From Bacteroidales bacterium (GTDB lineage: Bacteria; Bacteroidota; Bacteroidia; Bacteroidales; UBA932): DNA of 64,000 nt. Below, piece after piece: positions 32,956 to 41,641 of the stretch. The notes beneath the pieces are model-generated. The model was not told where the DNA came from. It worked only from the letters and a program-made list of their open reading frames with translations, and did no database searches. The stretch is from the NCBI GenBank assembly GCA_012522855.1, contig JAAYJQ010000003.1, forward strand, positions 1 through 64,000, written 5' to 3'. Every line of letters begins with the position of its first letter. The stretch's first letter is position 1. Both the position numbers and the translations under genes were made by a program.

Positions 32956-35232
32956 ATGAAAATTCAAATGAGAGAAAGAATATTTATCCCTTTTCTGGTT
33001 GCACTTTTTGTGTTCGTATCTTTGAATGCGGAAACGAAAGATTACACACATTATGTAGATCCATTTATCGGGGCAGATGGCGGTGGTTATGTCTTTCCAG
33101 GTGTGTGCATGCCATATGGAATGGTAAAACTAGGGCCTGATTGCAATGAGCTGACCGAGAATGCAGGATGGCAGTCTGGAACAAATGTGGTAGGATTCAG
33201 TCATACTCACCTCAATGGCTCCGGAGGAGGGTGCAAGTACGGGAATGTGCTTTTTATGGCCTCTACGGGAGACATTGATCTCGAGAACTATTCATCGCCC
33301 TATGATCAAGCAGAAGCACAAGTAGGCATGTTTTCTATTCATCTGAGTAAGTATGATATTTATGTTAGACTCTCTGCAACAGAGCATGCAGGTTTCCACG
33401 AATATACGTTCCCCGAGACACAAAAAGCAAATATTTTTGTAGATTTGGGAAAATTTCTCGCCTCAATTGAGAAGCAAGAATTTGTCGGCTCAGAGGTTAG
33501 GATTCTTTCTGATACAGAAATAGAAGGATATACAAGAGTGCGTAATGGATGGAACTTTTCCAAAGCCTACACCGTCTATTTCTATGCGAAGTTCGATACG
33601 CATGCGGAGTCACTTGGTACTTGGAAGAATGGAAAAGCGCAGGCAGGTGTAAGATCTCAAAGTGACGAGAATACGAAGTGCGGTGCATGGTTTACATTCA
33701 ATACCATGGAAAAAAAGACGGTAAAGGTCAAGGTTGGCATTTCGTACATGGGTTGCAACAAAGCTCGGGAGAATCTGGCTGAGATAGCCTCTTGGGATAT
33801 CGAGGAACCTCATCAGAGGTCTGTGACTGCATGGAATGAAATTTTGTCTCAAATTGACGTTGAAACATCTGCTGAAGAATCCAAGAAAATATTTTATTCT
33901 TCTGTTTATAGGATATTCATGCAACCAGTTGATTATTCTGGAGAAAATCCTATGTGGAGTTCTGATGAACCATATTACGGTGATTATCATGCAATATGGG
34001 ACACTTTTCGAGCAACTCATCCATTCATAAACTTGTTTCGGCCGACCCGCGGTGGCGAAATGGTGCAGAGCCTGGTTAACATTTATGAGCATGACAAATT
34101 CATGCCTGATGCTCGATCAAGTCATTGGTCAGGGCGTACGCAGGCAGGCTCTAATTGCGACATGCTAGTTGCAGATGCCTATGTCAAAGGAATTAAGGAC
34201 GTTGACTGGGAGCAAGCTTTAAAAGCCATGATAAAGAATGCAACGGTTCCCCCGGGAGATGACGAGCGTCAGTATGGCCGTGGAGGTCTATGGGACTACA
34301 ATCGAATAGGATATGTATCCACCTCTTTTGAAAGAGGGTGCAGCAGGACGTTTGAATATTCAGCGAATGACTATGCGATAGCGACACTTGCAAAAGGGTT
34401 GGGAAAAACAGAGATTTATCAAGAATTCATTAAAAAGGCATCTAGTTGGGAGAATCTCTGGAATCCGAATATTGAAAGTTTTGGTTTTAAAGGTTTCGCA
34501 TGGCCTAGGAATAACGATGGAACATGGCTGGATGATCCTGATTTTACTGTATTCTCGTCTGGCTCATTCGAACATCAATTCTATGAGACATTCTCATGGG
34601 AGCTATCATTCTATGTGCCGCATGATATCAAGAGATTGATTACCAAGATGGGAGGAAAGGAACAGTTTACAAAACGACTGGACTCTTATTTCACAATTAC
34701 TTTTCCGGGAAAGAGAGACGAACTGCTATTCTATACAAAGATGGTTGGTCTCTGCCAGATTTCAAATGAACCGTGCTTCTTGACACCATCACTTTATGCC
34801 TATGTTGGCGAGCCGTATAAAACAGCTAGAATCGTTCGTCAGATTCTGGCGACTCAGTATTCTTCAGCAAGTGATGGGGTTCCCGGAAATGATGATTCTG
34901 GGTCTATGGGGGCTTGGTATGCGTTTCACAGCCTCGGGTTCTATCCCAATGCCGGCCAAGATGTATACCTAATATCAAGTCCGGTTTTTAAAAGGGCGAC
35001 ACTCACCTTTGAGAATGGAAAACAGATGATCATCACTTCTATCAATTCATCTGATAAAAACATTTATATTCAGTCTTGCAAACTCAATGGTAAACAATTA
35101 GATCGATGCTGGCTAAGGCATAGCGAAATTGTAAACGGTGGCACTCTTGAGTTTATCATGGGACCAGAGCCTTCAACTTGGGCCATTAATGGAGAACTTC
35201 CTCCGTCAATGTCAGACAGCGATCCGTTTTGA
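32956..35232 (+). CDS. GH92 alpha-mannosidase
   Basis: A 758-residue secreted exo-alpha-mannosidase of the calcium-dependent, inverting GH92 family. A signal peptide covers residues 1-25. The N-terminal beta domain starts HYVDPFIGADGGGYVFPGVCMPYGMVKLGPD and continues with GFSHTHLNGSGGG. The (alpha/alpha)6 domain has YHAIWDTFRATHPF, the QISNEPC segment that supplies the likely general acid Glu, and GNDDSGSMGAWYAFHSLGFYP, the strongest GH92 signature. The usual GTxxGHTFPG is altered to GADGGGYVFPG. I start at 32956 (MKIQMRERIF), since earlier residues are not signal-like. It ends the SusCD operon and is followed by a hairpin terminator. Confidence 0.95.
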   Translation: MKIQMRERIFIPFLVALFVFVSLNAETKDYTHYVDPFIGADGGGYVFPGVCMPYGMVKLGPDCNELTENAGWQSGTNVVGFSHTHLNGSGGGCKYGNVLFMASTGDIDLENYSSPYDQAEAQVGMFSIHLSKYDIYVRLSATEHAGFHEYTFPETQKANIFVDLGKFLASIEKQEFVGSEVRILSDTEIEGYTRVRNGWNFSKAYTVYFYAKFDTHAESLGTWKNGKAQAGVRSQSDENTKCGAWFTFNTMEKKTVKVKVGISYMGCNKARENLAEIASWDIEEPHQRSVTAWNEILSQIDVETSAEESKKIFYSSVYRIFMQPVDYSGENPMWSSDEPYYGDYHAIWDTFRATHPFINLFRPTRGGEMVQSLVNIYEHDKFMPDARSSHWSGRTQAGSNCDMLVADAYVKGIKDVDWEQALKAMIKNATVPPGDDERQYGRGGLWDYNRIGYVSTSFERGCSRTFEYSANDYAIATLAKGLGKTEIYQEFIKKASSWENLWNPNIESFGFKGFAWPRNNDGTWLDDPDFTVFSSGSFEHQFYETFSWELSFYVPHDIKRLITKMGGKEQFTKRLDSYFTITFPGKRDELLFYTKMVGLCQISNEPCFLTPSLYAYVGEPYKTARIVRQILATQYSSASDGVPGNDDSGSMGAWYAFHSLGFYPNAGQDVYLISSPVFKRATLTFENGKQMIITSINSSDKNIYIQSCKLNGKQLDRCWLRHSEIVNGGTLEFIMGPEPSTWAINGELPPSMSDSDPF

Positions 35233-35272
35233 ACATTCATTGCGCCAATGAAAATGGTGATGTAATTCAAAA

Positions 35273-35304
35273 AAACAGAAAAACTTCGGCACCGGTTTCT
35301 GTTT
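35273..35304 (+). terminator. Hairpin terminator after the PUL operon
   Basis: AAACAGAAA (35273-35281) pairs with TTTCTGTTT (35296-35304) around a G+C-richer loop. It lies 40 bases after the GH92 stop. The downstream U-run is short, so efficiency is uncertain. Confidence 0.55.
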
Positions 35305-35365
35305 CTGAAAGAATTTTCCGTTTCCCCTCCGTATCTTGGCCGACGTAGATCTAAACTATCGAACC

Positions 35366-37195
35366 ATGGAAATTTCTTGCCGGAAGGGACTGTGCCCCTT
35401 GGTGCTTTTTTTCTTGGGAAATGTGTGCGCGCCGATCCCGCTTCCCGGGCAGTCGGTCGATGCTGTCGCTGCGATGGCCTATCTGGCCGGAGGATCCGGC
35501 GCCGAAGAACTTTCGGAAGAGGAGATCGAGCGATTCGAAACCTTTCTTTCCCGCCCGCTGGAACTGAACCGCGCTTCCCGCGGCCGTTTGCTGGCGTCCG
35601 GATTGCTGACGCAGTATCAGGTGGCGAGCCTGCAGGACTACCGATTTCGCAGCGGCGACGTGCTTTCCGTGACCGAGCTCTCCTTGGTGGACGGCTTCGG
35701 GGCTGATTTCGCCCGCGCGCTGGCCCCGTTCGTTTCTTTCCGCTCGGACAATCTTCCCGGCGCTTTGCCGAGGGACAGTCTGGAATGGCATCACTATCTG
35801 CTGCTTCGGGGAGCATCCCGATCCGCAGGGTCTCCGGAAAAGGAAACCGCTTGGAACTACGGATTCAAGTATCGACTGGATGCGGGAGAACGTTTCGAAG
35901 CGGCATTGGCCGCCCGGAGCGTCTTCGACGGGGCGCCGTGGCCACCGTCTTCCTGGTCTCTGAACATGGTCTGGCAGGGCGGGCGCGGCAAGGTGATCCT
36001 GGGAGACTTCAACACGCGGTTCGGACAGGGTCTGGCACTTTGGAGCGGCATGGTGATGGCGGGATTCTCGTCTTCCTATTCCTTTGTCCGCAGACCTTCC
36101 GGACTTAGTCCTTCCTGGTCCTATTCGGGACAGGGAACCCACAGAGGGGTAGCGGCGGACTTCGGTTTCGGACGCTTCGTGCTGTCCACCTTTCTGTCAT
36201 TTCCCGGACTCCGCGATAGGTGGGAGCAGCGCAAGGATGCGGATCTCTCGCTGCTGCCCGGAGGCAACCTGGCCTGGTATGGCCGTAACGGACAGATCTC
36301 CTTCACGGGATTTGGCCGCAGATCTGTATCCGGAAGGCGGCTGCTCACAGGAAAGGTGTCGTTGGATGCGCGCTACAACTTCAAAGGCATCGATTTTTTC
36401 GGCGAAGGTGCCTGGGACTTTGCCGGCGATACCGGAGCCGGAGTCGCGGGGATTTCCTTTCCGGCGTGGAATGAATTCCGCGCGTTCGGCGTCCTGCGGC
36501 TTTATCCGTCTGCTTTTACAGCGGAATATGCCGGAGGCGTGCGGTCTAGATCAAAGACCTCTGATGAATATGGGGTCGCCTTGGGACTGGAAAGGGGACC
36601 GGCGGTGTTGACGGCCGATTTTTCCGGGAAGCCTTCCGATCCGGAGAGGATCCAAGGGAAGTTTCTGCTGAAATGGCCGCTGCAGCTCTTTCCGACAGCG
36701 GTTCTGACTTTCCGCGCCACCGAGCGGATCCGCCCGAGTGAATGGTTGCGCTATCGGACTGATCTGCGCATGGATCTGGACTGGTTCAGCGGGGGACTGG
36801 ATGCCCGCTACGGAATGCAGACCTCTGAAGGGTGGACCGCCCGCTGGCGCGCGGAGTGTCTGGTGTGCCGGTCGGTGGGGCTGCTTTCCTATCTGGAAGG
36901 GGGCTGCAGGCGCGATGCCTGGAGCGCCTATCTCCGGTGCACGGCCTTCCGGATCGACCACTGGGACGACCGGATCTATTCCTATGAGCGGAACGCACCC
37001 GGAAATTATACGGTTCCCGCTTATTACGGAAGGGGAATATGCTGTTCGGCGGTGGCGGGCTGGAAGATCCGTTTGACCCGGGATTGGAAGACGCTCCGGC
37101 TCTACTTCCGCGCTTCCACGATCCGGTACGCCGGCGGGAAAGAAAACAAGCCCGGCCGGACCGAGCTGCTGTTTCAGATGATCGGGGACTGGTAG
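35366..37195 (+). CDS. Helix-hairpin-helix outer-membrane protein
   Basis: A 609-residue protein with a signal peptide (PLVLFFLGNVCAPIPLPGQ). Residues about 55-130 carry ComEA-like helix-hairpin-helix motifs (LSRPLELNRASRGRLLASGLLTQYQVASLQDY, GDVLSVTELSLVDGFG). The remaining 450 residues have alternating, aromatic-ended beta strands and no helices, as expected for an outer-membrane barrel. Proteins with this build are common in Bacteroidetes and of unknown role; the HHH part probably acts in the periplasm, not on DNA. Base composition is sharply more G+C-rich than the PUL just upstream. Its stop codon is immediately adjacent to the convergent mltD stop. Confidence 0.78.
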   Translation: MEISCRKGLCPLVLFFLGNVCAPIPLPGQSVDAVAAMAYLAGGSGAEELSEEEIERFETFLSRPLELNRASRGRLLASGLLTQYQVASLQDYRFRSGDVLSVTELSLVDGFGADFARALAPFVSFRSDNLPGALPRDSLEWHHYLLLRGASRSAGSPEKETAWNYGFKYRLDAGERFEAALAARSVFDGAPWPPSSWSLNMVWQGGRGKVILGDFNTRFGQGLALWSGMVMAGFSSSYSFVRRPSGLSPSWSYSGQGTHRGVAADFGFGRFVLSTFLSFPGLRDRWEQRKDADLSLLPGGNLAWYGRNGQISFTGFGRRSVSGRRLLTGKVSLDARYNFKGIDFFGEGAWDFAGDTGAGVAGISFPAWNEFRAFGVLRLYPSAFTAEYAGGVRSRSKTSDEYGVALGLERGPAVLTADFSGKPSDPERIQGKFLLKWPLQLFPTAVLTFRATERIRPSEWLRYRTDLRMDLDWFSGGLDARYGMQTSEGWTARWRAECLVCRSVGLLSYLEGGCRRDAWSAYLRCTAFRIDHWDDRIYSYERNAPGNYTVPAYYGRGICCSAVAGWKIRLTRDWKTLRLYFRASTIRYAGGKENKPGRTELLFQMIGDW

Positions 37196-38848
37196 TTATT
37201 TGACCGGGATCTTGAGTACCATGCCCGGACGGATCGCGGCGCTGATCCCGTTGGCCTTCATGATGTCATCCGCGCTGACCCCCGGATACCGCTTGGCGAT
37301 TTCGTAGAGGGTGTCGCCGCTGCGCACCGTGTACGTGGTCGTACTGCCGGTGCCGGACGTGCCGCCCGAGGATCCGGACGAGGTTTGAGCGGCAGAAGAT
37401 GAGGCAGCTGGACCGCCGCTGGTGTAGATGTACAACCGTTGGCCGATCCGGATCATGCTCCCTCTCAAATTGTTCCACTCCTTCAACTGGGAGACGGTCA
37501 CATTGTAGCGCGAGGCGATCTTGCCCAGATAATCTCCGCTGCGGACCCGGTAGGTGATGCGGTTGTTGGAAGCCGAGGCCGTCCGAACAGCGGTAAGGGT
37601 CCTGGGATTCATGTACAGCGAATCCTTGTAGGTGTAGACGGAGTCCTCATGGGCGATGAAATCGTTCGTGAAGTTGTACGGGATCCGGAGAATGTAGGTT
37701 CCGCTGTTGCCCGGGATGATGTCCTGGATGTACTGCGGATTGAGGTTACGCAGGGTCTCGATCGGGATCCCGACCAGTTCGCTGATCTGTCCGAAATGCA
37801 GGTTCCGCCGGATTTCAAAGGTGTCGGTTTCGGCGGGCATCTGCACGTTTTCCGGGAACAGACCGTTCTCTTTGCTGTACTTGATCGCGTACATCGCCCC
37901 GACGAACGCGGGCACGTAGCCGCGGGTCTCGCGGGGAAGGTAGTCGTAGACCGACCAGAAATCCCGTTTTCCGCCGTTCCGGCGCAAGGCTTTGTTGACA
38001 TTGCCGGGACCGCAGTTGTAGGAGGAGATCGCCAGGTTCCAGTCGCCGAAGATCCGATACGATTCTTCGAGATAGCGGGCCGCCGCATCCGCGGACTTGA
38101 ACGGATCCATCCGCTCGTCCACGAAAGAATTGATTTCCAGACCGTAGGCCTTTGCCGTCTGGAACATGAACTGCCACATGCCTTTCGCTCCCGCGCGGGA
38201 CACGGCGAGCGGATTCAAGGCCGATTCGATGACGGCGAGGTACTTGAGCTCGTCGGGCAGGCCGTATTTGTTGAAGGTCTCTTCAAAGACCGGCATATAG
38301 TACTGGCAAAGTCCCAGGATGTTGCTCATCTTCTCGGGCATCTTTTCCGAATACAAGATCATGTAATTCCGGACGGTCTCGTTGAACGGCAGCGTGATGA
38401 AAGAGTTCATATTTTCGAGCCGCTCCTTCAGCACGGCGTCGGACACCTTCGAACTGAGCTGGAGCGAGTCCATGTCGTAGTTCTCGCCCTCCATACTCTC
38501 CCGGACCTGACGCTGCAGGTACCAAACGCTCAGCAGGCTGTCGGTCAATTCCGGACTGTAGTCTTCCGGGTTCAGACCTGCGGCGCTCTTCCCTTCGTTC
38601 TCTCCGTAGATGCCGATCATCTCTTTCTCGATGCTGTCCCGCATCTGGATTTCTTCCTGATACCGCCGGATCTGCAGCAGCAAGGAATCAACCAATGTCC
38701 GGAGTTCGGTGTTCTCCTTCTCGAGGACCCTTCTGCTTCGGGAAGTCAGCGGGTTCCGCGCGCCGGATTGGGCGGGCATATCGAAAGGGAGGATCAGCAA
38801 CAGGGCAAGGAGCGTCGCGCATGTCTTGCGGAGTGGATGAGGTTTCAT
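37196..38848 (-). CDS. mltD: Membrane-bound lytic transglycosylase MltD-like with LysM
   Basis: A 550-residue periplasmic enzyme that cleaves the MurNAc-GlcNAc bond of peptidoglycan with formation of anhydro-MurNAc. After the signal peptide there is a charged helical stretch (about 40-75). The SLT domain has the catalytic E208 in LKYLAVIESALNP, followed by AGAKGMWQFM and YNCGPGNVNKAL. Two LysM domains follow at about 423-466 (YRVRSGDYLGKIASRYNV) and 502-548 (YTVRSGDTLYEIAKRYPG), separated by a Ser/Gly/Thr-rich linker. It is the last gene of the parA-parB-DUF5683-mltD series. Confidence 0.92.
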   Translation of the reverse strand: MKPHPLRKTCATLLALLLILPFDMPAQSGARNPLTSRSRRVLEKENTELRTLVDSLLLQIRRYQEEIQMRDSIEKEMIGIYGENEGKSAAGLNPEDYSPELTDSLLSVWYLQRQVRESMEGENYDMDSLQLSSKVSDAVLKERLENMNSFITLPFNETVRNYMILYSEKMPEKMSNILGLCQYYMPVFEETFNKYGLPDELKYLAVIESALNPLAVSRAGAKGMWQFMFQTAKAYGLEINSFVDERMDPFKSADAAARYLEESYRIFGDWNLAISSYNCGPGNVNKALRRNGGKRDFWSVYDYLPRETRGYVPAFVGAMYAIKYSKENGLFPENVQMPAETDTFEIRRNLHFGQISELVGIPIETLRNLNPQYIQDIIPGNSGTYILRIPYNFTNDFIAHEDSVYTYKDSLYMNPRTLTAVRTASASNNRITYRVRSGDYLGKIASRYNVTVSQLKEWNNLRGSMIRIGQRLYIYTSGGPAASSSAAQTSSGSSGGTSGTGSTTTYTVRSGDTLYEIAKRYPGVSADDIMKANGISAAIRPGMVLKIPVK

Positions 38849-38878
38849 GGGGATGTATCGTTCTCTGCGTATGAATAT

Positions 38879-39886
38879 TCAAAAAGTTATACCGATCTTG
38901 AAGCCGAAGGCATTCGTCCCCGAGACGGGCGAAGGCGTCCTGCCGATCCCGAAATTGCCGTCCGGGTTGAAGGCATAGGCGCTGTCCGGCGTGATCACCG
39001 TGGGGGCGATCCGCATGCTCAGGTCGTCCGTGACTTCGAAATCTTTCATGTAGGCGAACACATTGGCATCGATGACCTGCAAGAGGTAGAAGCCGATGAT
39101 GGCCACCATCGAGTAGTCCCGGAAACGCCGGAAGACGTCCCGGTAGTAAAGCGCCCGCTCCGCCGGAATCCGTTCCGAATACGTGCCTTCCGGGTCGGTC
39201 GCTTCGTTGTGGATCCGCTTGTACCTTTTGTAGTTGGTGTTGTTCGTGGAGTAAAAGTGAAGGGAACCCATGATCCCGCCCCAGTAGATGGGGATTTTCC
39301 AGAATTCCCCGTTGTAGGCCTGGCCGAGGCCGGGCAGCAGAATGGAATAGATCGTCGCCCGGCCGGCGTCCAGCCGGTCCGGACCGTGGTAGTTCACAAT
39401 TCCGTCCATCAGGGTTGACCAGTACAGGACGCCGGCCCCGGCGAACAGCCAGGTCGCCATATTCTTGGAGCGGGTGTCCACCGTCAGGGAGGTTTCGGGG
39501 TCTAGGGCATAGGCGGCTTCATAGGCGGCGAGGGAGGTCCGGTAGCGGCTGCGGTAATGGAACCCCAGCCCGACCGTCGCGCCCAGCCCGCCGTAGACGA
39601 GGGGAAGTTTCCAATACTGCCGGTTGTAGATCTGCTCGGAGCCGATGAACACCGTAGAGCCGGCGAACAGGGTTCCGATCCGCATGACGCTGTCCTTGTG
39701 GGAGACGCCCCGGAAGAATTCCTTGAAGGACCACATCTTGTCGATGGAGTCCCGTCTGGCGGTTGTGTCGCTGGGATTGACGTAACTCTGTCTGAAGGCT
39801 TCTTCCTTGAACTGGGCACGGATGCCCGTGGAAAAAACAGTCAGACAAAGTACAAGCAGGAAGATCTTTGGAAAGAAATACCTCAT
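38879..39886 (-). CDS. DUF5683-family membrane protein
   Basis: A 335-residue protein with an N-terminal signal (FFPKIFLLVLCLTVFSTGIRAQ). The family landmark ATIYSILLPGLGQAYNGEFWKIPIYWGG is at the centre, followed by YYRDVFRRFRDYSMVAIIGFYLLQVIDANVFAYMKDF. There are four or five membrane segments. The function is unknown; in Bacteroidetes it is commonly found between parB and a lytic transglycosylase, which fits here, and suggests a link to cell division or envelope growth. It begins 8 bases after parB and ends 30 bases before mltD. Confidence 0.85.
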   Translation of the reverse strand: MRYFFPKIFLLVLCLTVFSTGIRAQFKEEAFRQSYVNPSDTTARRDSIDKMWSFKEFFRGVSHKDSVMRIGTLFAGSTVFIGSEQIYNRQYWKLPLVYGGLGATVGLGFHYRSRYRTSLAAYEAAYALDPETSLTVDTRSKNMATWLFAGAGVLYWSTLMDGIVNYHGPDRLDAGRATIYSILLPGLGQAYNGEFWKIPIYWGGIMGSLHFYSTNNTNYKRYKRIHNEATDPEGTYSERIPAERALYYRDVFRRFRDYSMVAIIGFYLLQVIDANVFAYMKDFEVTDDLSMRIAPTVITPDSAYAFNPDGNFGIGRTPSPVSGTNAFGFKIGITF

Positions 39887-39894
39887 TGCAGCAA

Positions 39895-40824
39895 TCAGAT
39901 GTTCGAATCCTCGAGGGCTTTCAGAAACTTGCGCACTTCCTCGTCGGAGTTGAAATGGATCGTCATCGTTCCCCGACCCGAGGCCGTGCGTTTCAGACTG
40001 ATGCTGTTATCAAAAAACTTGCCTATGCGCTCAAGTACGCGATAATATTCCTCAGGCAGTTCCTGGCCTGCGTGACCGGCGCCCGGACGTTGTTGGCGCA
40101 ACCGCCGTCGGACTCTGTCTTCCAGTTGGCGCACGGAGAGGCCGTCGCGGATGACGGCGTCGCAGAGCGCTTCCTGCATGTCGGGATCCTCCACTCCGAG
40201 GAGTACTTTCGCATGTCCGACGCTCAGCAGTCCCACCTTGATGTCGTGTTGGACCTTGGCGGGCAGTTTGAGCAGGCGGAGGGAATTTGTAATCGTGACC
40301 CGTTTCTTCCCGACGCGGACGGCCATCTGTTCCTGGGTCAGGCCGCACTCATCGATGAGGCGCTGATAGCCCAGGGCGACCTCGATGGGGTCGAGGTCTT
40401 CCCGCTGGATGTTTTCCACGATGGCCATTTCCAGCATTCTCTGGTCATCCACTCCCCGGACGTACGCGGGAATCATGTCCATCCCGGTTAGCTTGCAGGC
40501 TTTGAATCGCCGTTCCCCGCTGATGATTTGATAGCGGCCATTATTTGTTCTCCGGACCGTGATCGGCTGGATCAGGCCGAATGTCTTGATGGAGTCGGCG
40601 AGTTCCTGCAGGGACTCGCTGTCGAAAGACATCCGGGGTTGGAAGGGATTCGGGTCGATCAGGGGGACGGGAATACGCAGCACGTCCGCCGTGTCCGGAC
40701 GGGGCGCGGCGCCTGCGATTTCCTTGTTCACGTATCCGACCGGCTTGCGGAGCTGGTCGATATCGCCGGTCTCGCCCAACAGGGCGCTCAGACCTTTTCC
40801 TAATCCTCTTTTTTCCCTAGGCAT
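39895..40824 (-). CDS. parB: Chromosome partitioning protein ParB
   Basis: A 309-residue CTP-dependent DNA clamp that loads at parS and spreads. The N-terminus (KRGLGKGLSALLGE) is the ParA-stimulating peptide. The ParB/Srx domain has DPNPFQPRMSFD, the GERRFKACKL box and VENIQREDLDPIEVALGYQRLI. The HTH (LTQEQMAVRVGKKRVTITNSLRLLKL) and the C-terminal dimerisation region follow. It lies 2 bases after parA. I did not see a consensus parS site in this window. Confidence 0.95.
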   Translation of the reverse strand: MPREKRGLGKGLSALLGETGDIDQLRKPVGYVNKEIAGAAPRPDTADVLRIPVPLIDPNPFQPRMSFDSESLQELADSIKTFGLIQPITVRRTNNGRYQIISGERRFKACKLTGMDMIPAYVRGVDDQRMLEMAIVENIQREDLDPIEVALGYQRLIDECGLTQEQMAVRVGKKRVTITNSLRLLKLPAKVQHDIKVGLLSVGHAKVLLGVEDPDMQEALCDAVIRDGLSVRQLEDRVRRRLRQQRPGAGHAGQELPEEYYRVLERIGKFFDNSISLKRTASGRGTMTIHFNSDEEVRKFLKALEDSNI

Positions 40825-40826
40825 GA

Positions 40827-41594
40827 TTATTCGTTTTTGTCAAGCACCTCCTTGGCGAGGTTGAGGTAGTTGGAAGTCCCGTTGCTCATCACGTCGTACA
40901 AAATGATCGGCTTCCCGTGCGAAGGGGCTTCGCTCAGGCGGATGTTCCGCTGTATGATCGTTTTGAACACCATTTCCTTGAAATGCTCATTGAGTTCATT
41001 CACAACCTGCGTGTGCACCCTGGTCCGTCCGTCGAACATCGTCACCACGAATCCTTCGATGGTCAGCGAAGGATTGACACCGTTTTGGACGATACGGATG
41101 GTCTGAAGCAGTTTGCCGAGACCCTCAAGGGCGAAGAACTCGGGCTGCACCGGGATCATTACCGAATCCGCTGCCGTCAAGGCATTGACGGTCATGAGCC
41201 CCAGCGAAGGAGAGCAGTCGATGATGATGTAGTCGTAGTTGTTCCGGATCGGAGCGATTCTTTCCTTCAGGATGGATTCCCGGTTCTCTGCGTCCAGCAT
41301 TTCAATCTCCACGGCGACGAGATTGATGTGGGAAGGAATCATCTGCAGGGAATTGATCTCGGTCTGGATCAAGGCGTCATGCACATCGATGCTGCCGATC
41401 ATGACCTCGTACAAAGTCCGTTTCTGGTCATTCTCCGGGGAGAAATTCAGTCCCGAAGTCGTGTTCGCCTGCGGATCCGCATCAATCACCAGCACATTTT
41501 TTTCCAGCACCGCGAGCGAAGCGGCGAGATTGATGGCGGTCGTGGTTTTTCCGACCCCTCCCTTCTGATTGGCAATAGCGATGACTTTTCCCAT
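40827..41594 (-). CDS. parA: Chromosome partitioning ATPase ParA/Soj
   Basis: A 255-residue deviant-Walker ATPase that binds DNA non-specifically as an ATP dimer and drives origin segregation with ParB. The P-loop is QKGGVGKTTTAINLA (residues 10-24), the Walker A' DADPQANTTSG follows, then DCSPSLGLMTVNAL and PVQPEFFALEGLG. The length and the lack of an N-terminal HTH mark it as chromosomal. It is first in the leftward operon and a -7 box lies just upstream. Confidence 0.96.
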   Translation of the reverse strand: MGKVIAIANQKGGVGKTTTAINLAASLAVLEKNVLVIDADPQANTTSGLNFSPENDQKRTLYEVMIGSIDVHDALIQTEINSLQMIPSHINLVAVEIEMLDAENRESILKERIAPIRNNYDYIIIDCSPSLGLMTVNALTAADSVMIPVQPEFFALEGLGKLLQTIRIVQNGVNPSLTIEGFVVTMFDGRTRVHTQVVNELNEHFKEMVFKTIIQRNIRLSEAPSHGKPIILYDVMSNGTSNYLNLAKEVLDKNE

Positions 41595-41617
41595 ATTTCA
41601 ACAGTAACTTTAACTTA

Positions 41618-41625
41618 CAAATGTA
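41618..41625 (-). promoter_or_regulatory. -7 element for the parAB operon
   Basis: TACATTTG on the minus strand fits TAnnTTTG and sits 24 bases upstream of the parA ATG. No exact -33 TTTG is seen at the correct spacing. Confidence 0.5.
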
Positions 41626-41641
41626 GTAAAAAACTTGCGAA

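Noticed and set aside
39895..41594. parS sites near parAB
   Set aside because: I looked for TGTTTCACGTGAAACA-like palindromes and saw none in the window; absence by eye is not proof.
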